A stretch of 8,938 bases of DNA from Gemmatimonadota bacterium (GCA_022564535.1 JADFLD010000044.1:1-8938), one strand, 5' to 3'. Positions 1 through 6,657 are shown, numbered from the stretch's first letter. Numbers and translations: made by a program. Notes: generated from the letters alone by a model not told the origin.

Positions 1-1
1 G

Positions 2-325
2 GATGTCGGTCACCCCGGCGACGGCACCGGCGTCGAGCGCTGCGCCATCCATGATGGAAGCATCCATCGAAACCACGCCGCGCTCGTCGAAGTTGGACCC
101 GCGGCCCGCGTTGAAGAGCTCGGAGTCTTCCATGACACGGACCGCCGCAACCGCGGCGTCCACGGCGCTCCCACCGCCCGAGAGCGCCTCGTGGCCCGCA
201 CCTAGGGACTCGGCCAGCACCGATCGGTACTCCGACTCGAGCACCTCCGTCATCTGCTCTTGCGCGATCGTTCCGACACCGCCGTGGATGACCACACCGG
301 AGTCGATTCTAGGGTCAGACTTCAT
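2..325 (-). CDS. iaaA: Isoaspartyl peptidase / L-asparaginase (Ntn-hydrolase type), N-terminal part only
   Basis: Seen: reading from an ATG at 325-323 to the window edge gives 108 residues with family hallmarks: VVIHGGVGT (residues 11-19), GGGSAVDA (50-57), LFNAGRGS (70-77) and SMDASIMDG (86-94). Known: plant-type asparaginases/isoaspartyl peptidases (IaaA, about 300 residues) hydrolyse L-asparagine and beta-aspartyl dipeptides after self-cleavage before a threonine near residue 180; that threonine would lie beyond the left edge, so catalytic competence cannot be judged. No signal peptide precedes the VVIHGG strand, so a cytoplasmic enzyme is likely. This ATG is the first possible one because an in-frame TAA lies at 337-335. 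Odd: the bases before it (TTTTAATTCCGTCCG) contain no Shine-Dalgarno sequence. It follows the esterase gene by 102 bases on the same strand. A related aspartylglucosaminidase-type amidase remains possible because the specificity residues are not visible. Confidence 0.9.
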   Translation of the reverse strand, partial: MKSDPRIDSGVVIHGGVGTIAQEQMTEVLESEYRSVLAESLGAGHEALSGGGSAVDAAVAAVRVMEDSELFNAGRGSNFDERGVVSMDASIMDGAALDAGAVAGVTDI

Positions 326-334
326 CGGACGGAA

Positions 335-427
335 TTAAAAGCCGAAGGTCACCGTGACGCCAGCAGGCTGCCCACTGAACGATGGACTGACTTGGAATTG
401 TTGAGGCCGGGCAGCTTGCGCACGGTC
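335..427 (-). pseudogene. Possible 3' remnant of a beta-barrel outer-membrane protein gene (30-codon open tail)
   Basis: Seen: directly after the TGA of the esterase gene (430-428) the same frame stays open for 30 codons and closes with TAA at 337-335. The peptide ends in GVTVTFGF. Known: outer-membrane beta-barrels typically end in phenylalanine with hydrophobic residues at alternating positions before it, and this end has F, F, V and V at positions 1, 3, 5 and 7 from the C-terminus. Inference: it may be the surviving end of a decayed barrel or TonB-receptor gene, or a non-coding chance match. There is no start codon within it. TGA read-through joining it to the esterase is a less likely third option. 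Third codon positions look less GC-rich than in the flanking genes, which fits decay or non-coding DNA. Confidence 0.3.
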
Positions 428-2179
428 TCAGTAGCGCCAGCTCGTCAGATCCGCACCCGGCGGATGACTCGCCATCATCCGCTCGAGCATGCGCGGTGCG
501 AACATCTGAATGTAGCGCAACCGGCTGATCGCGTTCGGCTGCGTGGGATCGCCGTTCCAACAGTGCTCGTCGCGCGCGCCGTAGGCCACTTCCCCCGCGT
601 AGTAGGGGTCGGTCGTGCCCTCCAGAAACTCTTCCGCCAGATAGACCGCGTTGTTGAGGTAGTAGTTGTCCATCTCACCCACGTAGATGTGCAGCTTACC
701 CTCGAGCTTCGGTCCCAACGTCGCCCAGTCGCGCCTCATGATGTACGTGAGGTCGTAGTTCTCCCTCCAATACTCCGCCACCTCCGGGTCGATGTCTCCG
801 GTGACCTTGTCCCAGATCCGCCGGGGGTAACCGTCGTCTCCGACGGGAGAATACACGGCCTCCCAGACGTCCCACTGCTGGCCTGAGCGCGTCTTGGTGC
901 CGAGTACGAGCTCGAGCTGGTTGGACTCCGCGATGGTACGGTCGACCTGACCCAGGTAATTCCGATGGCCCGGGTTGTACGTCGTCTTGAACGGCGCCTC
1001 GATCTTGTAGGCGTTCTGATCCTGATAGAGGTCCACGACGGTGTACGCCCGAAAGTCGATGGGGTCCGGACACGCCACATACGCGCCGTTGAAGTCGTCC
1101 GGATAGAAGACCTGGACCGCCATCGCCTCCCAACCTCCGGTCGAACCACCGTAGGTGAAGCGGGCCCACCCTTCCCCGATGCCCCTGAACTCCCGCTCGA
1201 TATGTGGGATCAACTCCCGCATGATCGCGTCACCGTAGGGTCCGTTGTTCTCGGAGTTCACGGCGTAGGAATCGTCGTAGAACGGCGTCGCGTGCTGGAT
1301 CTCCACGACCAGGTGCCGGAGAAAGTTCGGGGAGGTCCACTGCTGGTAGAGCTCGTGCCGGTACCGCTCCTGGAGTTGGTTGTAACAGTCGAGGTCGAAG
1401 CGGGCGCTGTAGACACACGGCTGGGCAGTGTCGGGCGGCTCCACGCGCATCGCCGAAAATGACGATGGAAAGTGCCCGTGGAAGATGGCGAGCGGATAGC
1501 GTGCATCGGGGTGCTCGTCGAAGCCCGCGGGCAGCATGACCCAAGCACCGAGATACATGTCGGTGCCCCAAAAGTCCGAAAGCAGGTCCGACCGGATGCG
1601 CACGAACTTCACCCATTCGGTCTCGAGCGTCTCGGGTTCCGGCAATTCCGGAATGACCTGGTCGAGCGTGAGCTCCAGTTGGTCGACCCCTCCGCCATTG
1701 CCGACCGTGAAGTCGACGACCGTGCTGTAGAGATTGCCCGGCTTGCGGGCCCACTGCTGCCCTTCGCCCCGGTCGGGTGGCAGCTTCACCGTATGCCCGT
1801 CAGATCGGTTGAAGGTTTGGTAGCGGTTGAGAAGCGCCTGTGCGCGGTACGTCCCCGGTGGTAACGATCCCAGGTCGCTCATCGGGAACCCGAACACCGT
1901 ATCGGTGAACGTCGCGATCTCCCCCGGCGCCCAGTCCTCGACATCGATACCGAAGACGGGTTGCGCGTTGGCGCCGTCCGTCACGTGCGTGCGCGGCTCC
2001 CCCTCCTGCACTTGGGAGAGAACGAGGATCAGGCGTCCATCGAGCGCTTCCGCGCTCACGGACTCCGAAAACTCGACCTCGACACGAATCCGGTCGGCGG
2101 TGGGCGAGCACGCCGTCAGCGCCGCGAACCCCAAGCACGCGGACATGACCCACCAGCAGCGGACGTTATCGAGCGACAT
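428..2179 (-). CDS. Lipoprotein alpha/beta-hydrolase, putative esterase (esterase D-like)
   Basis: A 583-residue exported esterase of unknown substrate. Seen: a signal peptide ending in lipobox LTAC (lipidated Cys24, followed by Ser, which does not favour inner-membrane retention); a beta-rich N-terminal region (about 30-165) resembling an accessory sandwich domain; then an alpha/beta-hydrolase domain (about 190-570). The latter has an oxyanion-type HGHFPSS (234-240), the segment GPYGDAIMRELIPHIEREFR (313-332) typical of esterase D/Fes-like enzymes, and nucleophile elbow YGGSTGGW with Ser346. Asp504 (GEMDN) and His539 (ARDEHCW) are the likely rest of the triad. Known: PF00756-type enzymes act on esters such as S-formylglutathione, mycolate or enterobactin, or on feruloyl-polysaccharides. 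Inference: cell-surface or periplasmic hydrolysis of an environmental ester. The start is fixed by a strong Shine-Dalgarno sequence. It lies 71 bases downstream of the ccmH-like gene on the same strand. Family confident, substrate not. Confidence 0.85.
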   Translation of the reverse strand: MSLDNVRCWWVMSACLGFAALTACSPTADRIRVEVEFSESVSAEALDGRLILVLSQVQEGEPRTHVTDGANAQPVFGIDVEDWAPGEIATFTDTVFGFPMSDLGSLPPGTYRAQALLNRYQTFNRSDGHTVKLPPDRGEGQQWARKPGNLYSTVVDFTVGNGGGVDQLELTLDQVIPELPEPETLETEWVKFVRIRSDLLSDFWGTDMYLGAWVMLPAGFDEHPDARYPLAIFHGHFPSSFSAMRVEPPDTAQPCVYSARFDLDCYNQLQERYRHELYQQWTSPNFLRHLVVEIQHATPFYDDSYAVNSENNGPYGDAIMRELIPHIEREFRGIGEGWARFTYGGSTGGWEAMAVQVFYPDDFNGAYVACPDPIDFRAYTVVDLYQDQNAYKIEAPFKTTYNPGHRNYLGQVDRTIAESNQLELVLGTKTRSGQQWDVWEAVYSPVGDDGYPRRIWDKVTGDIDPEVAEYWRENYDLTYIMRRDWATLGPKLEGKLHIYVGEMDNYYLNNAVYLAEEFLEGTTDPYYAGEVAYGARDEHCWNGDPTQPNAISRLRYIQMFAPRMLERMMASHPPGADLTSWRY

Positions 2180-2181
2180 CG

Positions 2182-2189
2182 CACCTCCC
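2182..2189 (-). promoter_or_regulatory. Strong Shine-Dalgarno site for the lipoprotein esterase
   Basis: Read on the minus strand, GGGAGGTG sits two bases before the ATG at 2179-2177, putting the GGAGG core four bases from the start. It is the clearest ribosome-binding site in the window and fixes the start that gives the complete lipoprotein signal peptide. Confidence 0.8.
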
Positions 2190-2198
2190 AGAGTGACG

Positions 2199-2234
2199 CC
2201 CCCGGGGGTACAGCCCGGTTCCTACAACGGGCTG
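2199..2234 (-). repeat. Two inverted repeats in the leader between ccmH-like gene and esterase
   Basis: Seen: a perfect 5+5 palindrome CCCCCGGGGG at 2199-2208, then a 7-bp stem (CAGCCCG 2211-2217, CGGGCTG 2228-2234) around a 10-base loop. Neither is followed by a T-run in the minus direction, so they do not look like a standard Rho-independent terminator. They lie just upstream of the esterase Shine-Dalgarno site and could act as a processing or weak attenuation structure. In GC-rich DNA chance repeats of this size are common. Confidence 0.35.
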
Positions 2235-2250
2235 CGAGTCGTCCGGCGAC

Positions 2251-2808
2251 CTACCAGTCGGGACTCTCCGACTCATCGAGATTTTGCAAGGCAGCCCGTA
2301 GGCGCTCGACGTCATCATCGGAGAGTTCTGCCACGGGCGCCAGGGCTTCCCGACTCTTACCACCCCTGATAACGAGTCCAACCAGCATCCCGGCCGTCAC
2401 GATAGCCACAGCCGGCAGGAGGTACCCGACAAGGTTGAAGCCCTCTGGAGGCGGGAGCATCAGGACCTGGGTGCCGAAATCGGCGACGAAACCGGCCTTG
2501 ATGACATCGACCGACTCACCCGCAGCAAGCGACTCCTGGATGCGCCTCGACCAGCCCGGTGACGTGCCGCACTGCATCTGGAACTGGCAGGTATGGACGT
2601 CGAGTCCGCAGCCACACTCACACTTGAACCCACTTTCGAGGATCATGAGCTTCTCGCCGAGCTCACCCTCGTGATAGTGCCCCGCTAGGGCGGCGTTCGG
2701 GTCGTAGCCATCGTGTCGAGGGCCCGTCGACTGCGCCGACGCAGGCAGACTGAAAGCGAACGCGACGACCACGCTCGCAGAACCCGATACCATCGCTCTC
2801 ATTCTCAT
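2251..2808 (-). CDS. ccmH: CcmH-like cytochrome c maturation protein with CxCxC cysteine cluster
   Basis: A 185-residue exported, membrane-anchored protein. Seen: signal peptide about 1-25 (ending SLPASA), a soluble domain (about 45-120), one transmembrane helix (about 126-147) and a charged tail with a short helix LSDDDVERLRAAL (162-174). The order resembles CcmH/NrfF: a cysteine motif, then a helix with AAGESVDVIKAGFVADFG (95-112), the family's G-x-S...I...F-V...YG pattern, then a VLMLPPPEGFNL stretch before the membrane helix. Known: CcmH reduces apocytochrome c cysteines for haem ligation using an LRCxxC motif. Odd: here the motif is replaced by FKCECGCG (61-68) plus Cys74 and Cys80, five cysteines in all. 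Inference: either a lineage-specific CcmH with altered thiol chemistry or a metal-binding relative. No other ccm gene is visible. Start supported by GAGGG six bases upstream (2815-2819). Confidence 0.72.
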   Translation of the reverse strand: MRMRAMVSGSASVVVAFAFSLPASAQSTGPRHDGYDPNAALAGHYHEGELGEKLMILESGFKCECGCGLDVHTCQFQMQCGTSPGWSRRIQESLAAGESVDVIKAGFVADFGTQVLMLPPPEGFNLVGYLLPAVAIVTAGMLVGLVIRGGKSREALAPVAELSDDDVERLRAALQNLDESESPDW

Positions 2809-2814
2809 GCTACG

Positions 2815-2819
2815 CCCTC
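2815..2819 (-). promoter_or_regulatory. Shine-Dalgarno site for the ccmH-like gene
   Basis: Minus-strand GAGGG lies six bases before the ATG at 2808-2806. This favours the first of three nearby in-frame ATGs (codons 1, 3 and 6). Confidence 0.6.
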
Positions 2820-2911
2820 TATCCGGAACCCATCGAAGTCATCCAGGAATCTAACCGCTCGGGCCGCCAACCACGGGGGTAAGCCGGAGTCTCGAGAGGC
2901 GGTTCCCACGT

Positions 2912-4615
2912 TCAACGCCCCCGGGCGCCGGAATCGGGGCTGCGGGGGTCGGGTGCGCCCACCCGCTCACCCGTCTCCGGATCGATACCGACCGAGTTGG
3001 CCGAACCCTGCCGGCCACCCACCTGGACGGTGTGGCCCATTTCCTCGAGCCGCATGACCGCCTCCGGCGTCGCGCCGTCGGCCTCGATGCGGATTCGGTC
3101 GGGAAGCCACTGATGGTGGATGCGTGGCGCATCGACGGCTTCCTGAATGCTCATCTCGAAGTCGATGAGGTTCAGGATCACCTCCATGACCGTGTTGATG
3201 ATCGTGCGACCGCCCGGCGACCCGACGACCGCGACGAGCTCCCCGTCTTTAGCCACGATACTGGGTGACATCGAGGAGAGCATACGCTGTTGCGGACGCG
3301 TCAGGTTCGGCTCCGTCCCGATGAGCCCGCTCGAATTCGTCAGCCCGGGTGCGGCGTTGAAGTCGCCCATCTCGTTGTTGAGGAGAAAGCCCCCACCGGG
3401 CACGACGATTCCCGAGCCGTAACCCGACTCGAGCGTGTACGTGACCGAGACGGCGAGACCGTCCTCGTCGACGACCGAATAGTGCGTCGTCTCCGGGCTT
3501 TCCGAGATCATGGCGACGTCGGACGCGTGCGATACCGACGCGCGCTCCGGGTCGAGATTCCGCCTCAGCCACACCGCGTGGTCCTTGCTGGTGAGGCGCT
3601 GAACCGGGACGTCCACGAAGTCGGCGTCCGCCAGGTACTCCGCCCGATCGCGGTACGCTCGCCGCATTGCTTCCGCCAGATGGTGGATGTACTCCGCGCT
3701 ATTGTGTCCCATCGAAGCGAGATCATACGCCTCGAGGATGTTGAGCATGGTGACGATGGCGACGCCACCGGAGCTCGGCGGCGCCATCGAGATGATATCG
3801 TAGCCACGATAGGTTCCGGTCACGGTCGGGCGCTCACGTGCCTGGTAGCGATCGAGGTCCTCCTCGGTGATGATCCCGCCGCCCCTCCGCATCTCCTCCG
3901 CGATGAGCCGAGCCGTCTCTCCACGGTAGAAGCCGTCGCGGCCGTGCTCCCGAATCCGTTCGAGCGAACGGGCCAGATCGGGCTGCTTCCACCTGTCCCC
4001 TGCTTCGTATGCCTTCCCGTCATGGGTGAATGCAGCGACGGCGGCTTCGAACTGGCTCCGGCCGGCGAAACGCGCCATCGACCCGGCCAATGCCTCGCTG
4101 AGTTCGAAGCCATCCTTCGCGAGGCCCACCGCCGGATCGACCAGGTCGGACCAGTCGGCCCGACCGTACAACCTGTGCGCCTTGTCGAAGCCGGCCACGG
4201 TCCCCGGCACGCCGACGGCCAGGTGGCTGCGATGATGCACCTGTGACGAATACTCCCCGTTGTCATCGAGCCACATGTCAGCGTGCGCTCCGAGCGGGGC
4301 CTTCTCCCGGAAGTCGATCGTGGTCGACTGGCCGTTCGGAAACCGAATCACCATGAAACCGCCACCACCGATGTTCCCGGCGGATGGATGCGTCACCGCC
4401 AGGGCGAAGCCCGTCGCGATCGCGGCGTCGACGGCGTTGCCACCCGAGGCGAGAACGTCTGCGCCCACCTGGCTCGCGATCCACTGCTGAGACGCGACCA
4501 TTCCGCCGCTCGAGCGAACGGGCTCAGCCGACTGTGACGTAGCGTCAACCGGGACGGCGGCGGCGAGGAGGAAAGGCAGTACGACAGCGAAGGGCCGGAA
4601 GCAAGCGCGGCGCAT
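2912..4615 (-). CDS. ggt: Secreted gamma-glutamyltransferase / glutathione hydrolase
   Basis: A 567-residue Ntn-hydrolase that cleaves the gamma-glutamyl bond of glutathione and related peptides and transfers or hydrolyses the glutamyl group, probably in the periplasm. Seen: signal peptide (about 1-25, hydrophobic VVLPFLLAAA); GGNAVDAAIA (58-67); PSAGNIGGGGFM (77-88); DFREKAP with Arg103, matching the substrate carboxylate-binding arginine; autocleavage site ESPE/TTHYSVVD, giving nucleophile Thr376 at the small-subunit N-terminus; LLNNEMGDF (411-419) with Asp418; a lid-loop segment (about 420-440) as in E. coli; LSSMSP (446-451) and GSPGGRTI (465-472). Length and residue set are those of a full active enzyme; the usual Gln before the cleaved Thr is Glu375 here. 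GAGG five bases before the ATG supports the start. It heads the left minus-strand gene group, 103 bases before the ccmH-like gene, and diverges from the TRAP receptor gene. Confidence 0.96.
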   Translation of the reverse strand: MRRACFRPFAVVLPFLLAAAVPVDATSQSAEPVRSSGGMVASQQWIASQVGADVLASGGNAVDAAIATGFALAVTHPSAGNIGGGGFMVIRFPNGQSTTIDFREKAPLGAHADMWLDDNGEYSSQVHHRSHLAVGVPGTVAGFDKAHRLYGRADWSDLVDPAVGLAKDGFELSEALAGSMARFAGRSQFEAAVAAFTHDGKAYEAGDRWKQPDLARSLERIREHGRDGFYRGETARLIAEEMRRGGGIITEEDLDRYQARERPTVTGTYRGYDIISMAPPSSGGVAIVTMLNILEAYDLASMGHNSAEYIHHLAEAMRRAYRDRAEYLADADFVDVPVQRLTSKDHAVWLRRNLDPERASVSHASDVAMISESPETTHYSVVDEDGLAVSVTYTLESGYGSGIVVPGGGFLLNNEMGDFNAAPGLTNSSGLIGTEPNLTRPQQRMLSSMSPSIVAKDGELVAVVGSPGGRTIINTVMEVILNLIDFEMSIQEAVDAPRIHHQWLPDRIRIEADGATPEAVMRLEEMGHTVQVGGRQGSANSVGIDPETGERVGAPDPRSPDSGARGR

Positions 4616-4620
4616 CGGAA

Positions 4621-4624
4621 CCTC
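4621..4624 (-). promoter_or_regulatory. Shine-Dalgarno site for ggt
   Basis: Minus-strand TGAGG, with its GAGG core five bases from the ATG at 4615-4613. It is a moderate match and selects the start that yields a normal signal peptide. Confidence 0.55.
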
Positions 4625-4651
4625 ATGTCTCGGGAGCTTGACTACGACGAG

Positions 4652-4684
4652 CCGGAAAGATCCGGTGCCGGCGCGGTAAGCGCC
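4652..4684. repeat. Two small tandem hairpins in the ggt/TRAP divergent region
   Basis: Seen: CCGGA-AAGA-TCCGG at 4652-4665 and GGCGC-GGTAA-GCGCC at 4670-4684, five-base-pair stems with four- and five-base loops, four bases apart. They would lie in the ggt leader if its transcript starts farther right, or upstream of the plus-strand gene. No T-run follows on either strand. Operator or mRNA-leader structure is possible; chance is also plausible. I could not identify a convincing -35/-10 pair for either gene in 4616-4812. Confidence 0.3.
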
Positions 4685-4812
4685 AGCGGACGTGCCGAGG
4701 AAGTGCCACCGTGAGCCCTTCGCGATTGCCGGATGGAGGGGCTCGCGTTACTTCATTGGCCCTTCCAGGCATGTGAACAGACCCGAGACTCGACCGGAGA
4801 CCAGAGTTCGAA

Positions 4813-5937
4813 ATGACCATCAAGAGACGTGACTTCCTCAAGAAGGCGGGAGCGGGAGCGGCCGGCGTAGCAGCGCTAGGAGCGTGTGGAGGCGAGTCCT
4901 CGGCGGCTGGCGGTGGCCAGACGGGCGTCGTTGACGGCCCGCGTGTGAGCTGGCGACTCGCGACGAGCTTCCCGCCCAGTCTCGACCTCCTGCACGGAGC
5001 AGGAATTCGGATCGGACAACGAGTCGAGGAGCTGACAGGCGGCAACTTCACCATGCGTGTGTACGCGGCGGGCGAGATCGTTCCGGGGCTTCAGGTCATG
5101 GACGCGGTGATGCAGGGCACCGTCCATTGCGGCGTGTCGCCCGGCTACTACTACATCGGGAAGCACCCGGCGCTGGCCTTCGACACCGCCATCCCGTTCG
5201 GCCTCACCACGCGCCAGCAATACGCGTGGATGATGCACGGTGGCGGGCTCGAGCTCATCAACGAGATCTACTCCGACTTCGGTATCATCTCGTTCCCGGC
5301 CAACTCGACGGGGGGGCAGATGGGTGGCTGGTTCCGCGAGCCGGTGAATAGTCTCTCTGAACTGGCGGGACTCAGATTCAGGATTCCGGGGATCGGGGGC
5401 GAGGTCATGTCGCGCCTGGGCGTTACGGTCCAGAACCTACAGGCCGCGGAGATCTACCCTGCGCTCGAGCGCGGAGCGATCGACGCGACGGAGTGGGTCG
5501 GGCCGCACGACGACGAAAAGCTCGGATTTTATCAGGTCGCGAAGTACTACTACTACCCCGGGTGGTGGGAGCCGGGCGTCACGATGGGCCTGCTCATCAA
5601 CCTCGAGGAGTTCAACGCGCTACCCGTCTCGTACCAGCAGGTTCTCAAGGCCGTGAGTGGTGAAACGTTCGCGGACCGGCTCGCGGCTTACGACAACGCC
5701 AATCCGGTAGCGCTTCAACGCCTGGTCAATGACCACGGCGTCATCGTTCGCGAGTATTCGAAGGACATCATGGACGCCGCGTGGCGAGAGTCCAACGCCT
5801 ACCTCGAAGAGCAGTCGGCCGAGGACGCGAGCTTCCGCCGGGTCTACGAGTCGTATCGCGCGTTCCGCGACATGCAGTGGTCGTATGCGAAGGGCAATGA
5901 GCTGGCATACCAGCTGTCGGCGTTCTCGAGAGTGTAG
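4813..5937 (+). CDS. TRAP transporter substrate-binding lipoprotein, TakP-like (DctP family)
   Basis: A 374-residue periplasmic receptor expected to hand an organic acid to a TRAP membrane complex. Seen: twin-arginine signal IKRRDFLKKAG (3-13), hydrophobic stretch and lipobox LGAC with Cys25, so a Tat-exported lipoprotein; a Gly/Ser linker to about 42; then the DctP fold with SWRLATSFP (46-54), GGNFTMRVYAAGEIVPGLQV (76-95), LAGLRFRIPG (184-193) and DATEWVGP (224-231). Gln169, Arg190 and the Glu227-Trp228 pair have the same mutual spacing as the ligand and sodium contacts I recall for TakP of Rhodobacter sphaeroides (156, 177, 214, 215), which binds pyruvate and other 2-oxo acids; this is from memory. 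The tract AKYYYYPGWWEPG (243-255) also fits that subgroup. No DctQ or DctM gene adjoins it. Weak ribosome site AGAG (4803-4806); a terminator follows. Confidence 0.92.
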   Translation: MTIKRRDFLKKAGAGAAGVAALGACGGESSAAGGGQTGVVDGPRVSWRLATSFPPSLDLLHGAGIRIGQRVEELTGGNFTMRVYAAGEIVPGLQVMDAVMQGTVHCGVSPGYYYIGKHPALAFDTAIPFGLTTRQQYAWMMHGGGLELINEIYSDFGIISFPANSTGGQMGGWFREPVNSLSELAGLRFRIPGIGGEVMSRLGVTVQNLQAAEIYPALERGAIDATEWVGPHDDEKLGFYQVAKYYYYPGWWEPGVTMGLLINLEEFNALPVSYQQVLKAVSGETFADRLAAYDNANPVALQRLVNDHGVIVREYSKDIMDAAWRESNAYLEEQSAEDASFRRVYESYRAFRDMQWSYAKGNELAYQLSAFSRV

Positions 5938-5961
5938 AAAGTCCGCGCACGTGAGGACGGT

Positions 5962-5995
5962 GCCCCGTCTCCAGGAAGGAGGCGGGGCGTTGTTT
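5962..5995 (+). terminator. Rho-independent terminator of the TRAP receptor gene
   Basis: Seen: an 11-bp stem (5962-5972 with 5978-5988, one G-T pair) around loop AGGAA, followed by GTTGTTT at 5989-5995. It begins 24 bases after the TRAP stop codon. The T-rich side faces plus-strand transcription and runs to the first base of the convergent methyltransferase stop codon. The minus direction lacks a T-run, so it is mainly a plus-strand terminator, though the stem may also hinder read-through from the methyltransferase side. Confidence 0.9.
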
Positions 5996-6657
5996 CAGCG
6001 TTTCCGCAGCAGCGTCAGGCCGTCCCCGATCGGCACCAGACTGATCGACACACGCTGATCGTCGATCACCTGTGCGTTGAAGCCACGAATGGCCATCGTG
6101 TCCGAGTCGTGGACCGACTTGTCGGCGACCTTGCCCTGCCAGAGCGTGTTGTCGACCGCAATCAGCCCGCCGCGGCGGACCAGGCGAAGGGATTTCTCGT
6201 AGTAGTCGTCGATGCCCTTCTTGTCGGCGTCGATAAAGACGAAATCGAAGTCCCCTTCCATCCCCTCACCAATCATATCGGCGAGCGTGTCGGACGCGCG
6301 TCCCGCGCGAAACTCGATCTTGTGGCCGACGCCGGCCTCCGCCCAATAGCGGCGCCCGAAGGACGGCCACTCTTCGTCGATGTCACATGCGATGAGCCGA
6401 CCGTCGTCCGGCATCCCGGCGGCGATGCAAAGCGTGCTGTAGCCAGTGAAAGTCCCGATCTCGAGCGCCGTGCGCGCACCCATGAGACCCACGAGGAGCG
6501 TCATGAACTGACCTTGCTCTGGGCTGATCTGCATGGCGGCGTTCTCGAGCCTGGCAGTTTCCTTGCGCAGCCTCCGGAGAACATCGGACTCACGTACCGA
6601 GACCTCGATCAGGTAGTCGTACAGGTCGTCGGTCAGCCAAGTCGTTCTTGTGCTCAT
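5995..6657 (-). CDS. Class I SAM-dependent O-methyltransferase (caffeoyl-CoA OMT-like)
   Basis: A 220-residue cytosolic methyltransferase that moves a methyl group from S-adenosylmethionine to a hydroxyl, usually of a catechol, in this metal-dependent family. Seen: N-terminal helix region; SAM motif I LEIGTFTGYSTL (65-76); acidic CDID (91-94) at the end of strand two; DFVFIDADK (138-146) and VDNTLWQGKV (168-177). Asp143, Asp169 and Asn170 fit the divalent-metal ligands of caffeoyl-CoA OMTs and keep their 26-residue spacing. Length is normal for the bacterial family. Start choice: an ATG nine codons farther upstream exists, but the ATG at 6657-6655 overlaps the stop of the glycosylase gene as ATGA and has GGAG five bases ahead (6666-6663), so it is preferred. 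Translation is probably coupled to the glycosylase. The natural acceptor is unknown; small phenolics are the usual guess. Confidence 0.9.
   Translation of the reverse strand: MSTRTTWLTDDLYDYLIEVSVRESDVLRRLRKETARLENAAMQISPEQGQFMTLLVGLMGARTALEIGTFTGYSTLCIAAGMPDDGRLIACDIDEEWPSFGRRYWAEAGVGHKIEFRAGRASDTLADMIGEGMEGDFDFVFIDADKKGIDDYYEKSLRLVRRGGLIAVDNTLWQGKVADKSVHDSDTMAIRGFNAQVIDDQRVSISLVPIGDGLTLLRKR

Noticed and set aside
260..886. 208-residue plus-strand frame crossing the asparaginase start and esterase 3' end
   Set aside because: It spans two supported minus-strand genes and their gap, with no motif, no good ribosome site and a shadow-like composition.
3290..4246. 318-residue plus-strand reading frame opposite ggt
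   Set aside because: It is antisense to a well-supported gamma-glutamyltransferase, is rich in Arg/Val/Asp/His, and shows no recognisable domain. It is a typical shadow frame in GC-rich DNA.
4623..4812. TTGACT at about 4639 as a -35 box for the TRAP gene
   Set aside because: No acceptable -10 element occurs 16-18 bases downstream, so no promoter was called.
5310..5316. Run of seven G inside the TRAP receptor gene, just before Gln169
   Set aside because: It could suggest phase variation, but seven G is short, encodes normal Gly-Gly and is expected in GC-rich coding DNA.
5545..5556. TACTACTACTAC trinucleotide repeat
   Set aside because: It encodes the YYYY of a conserved TakP-type motif, so protein constraint explains it better than a microsatellite.
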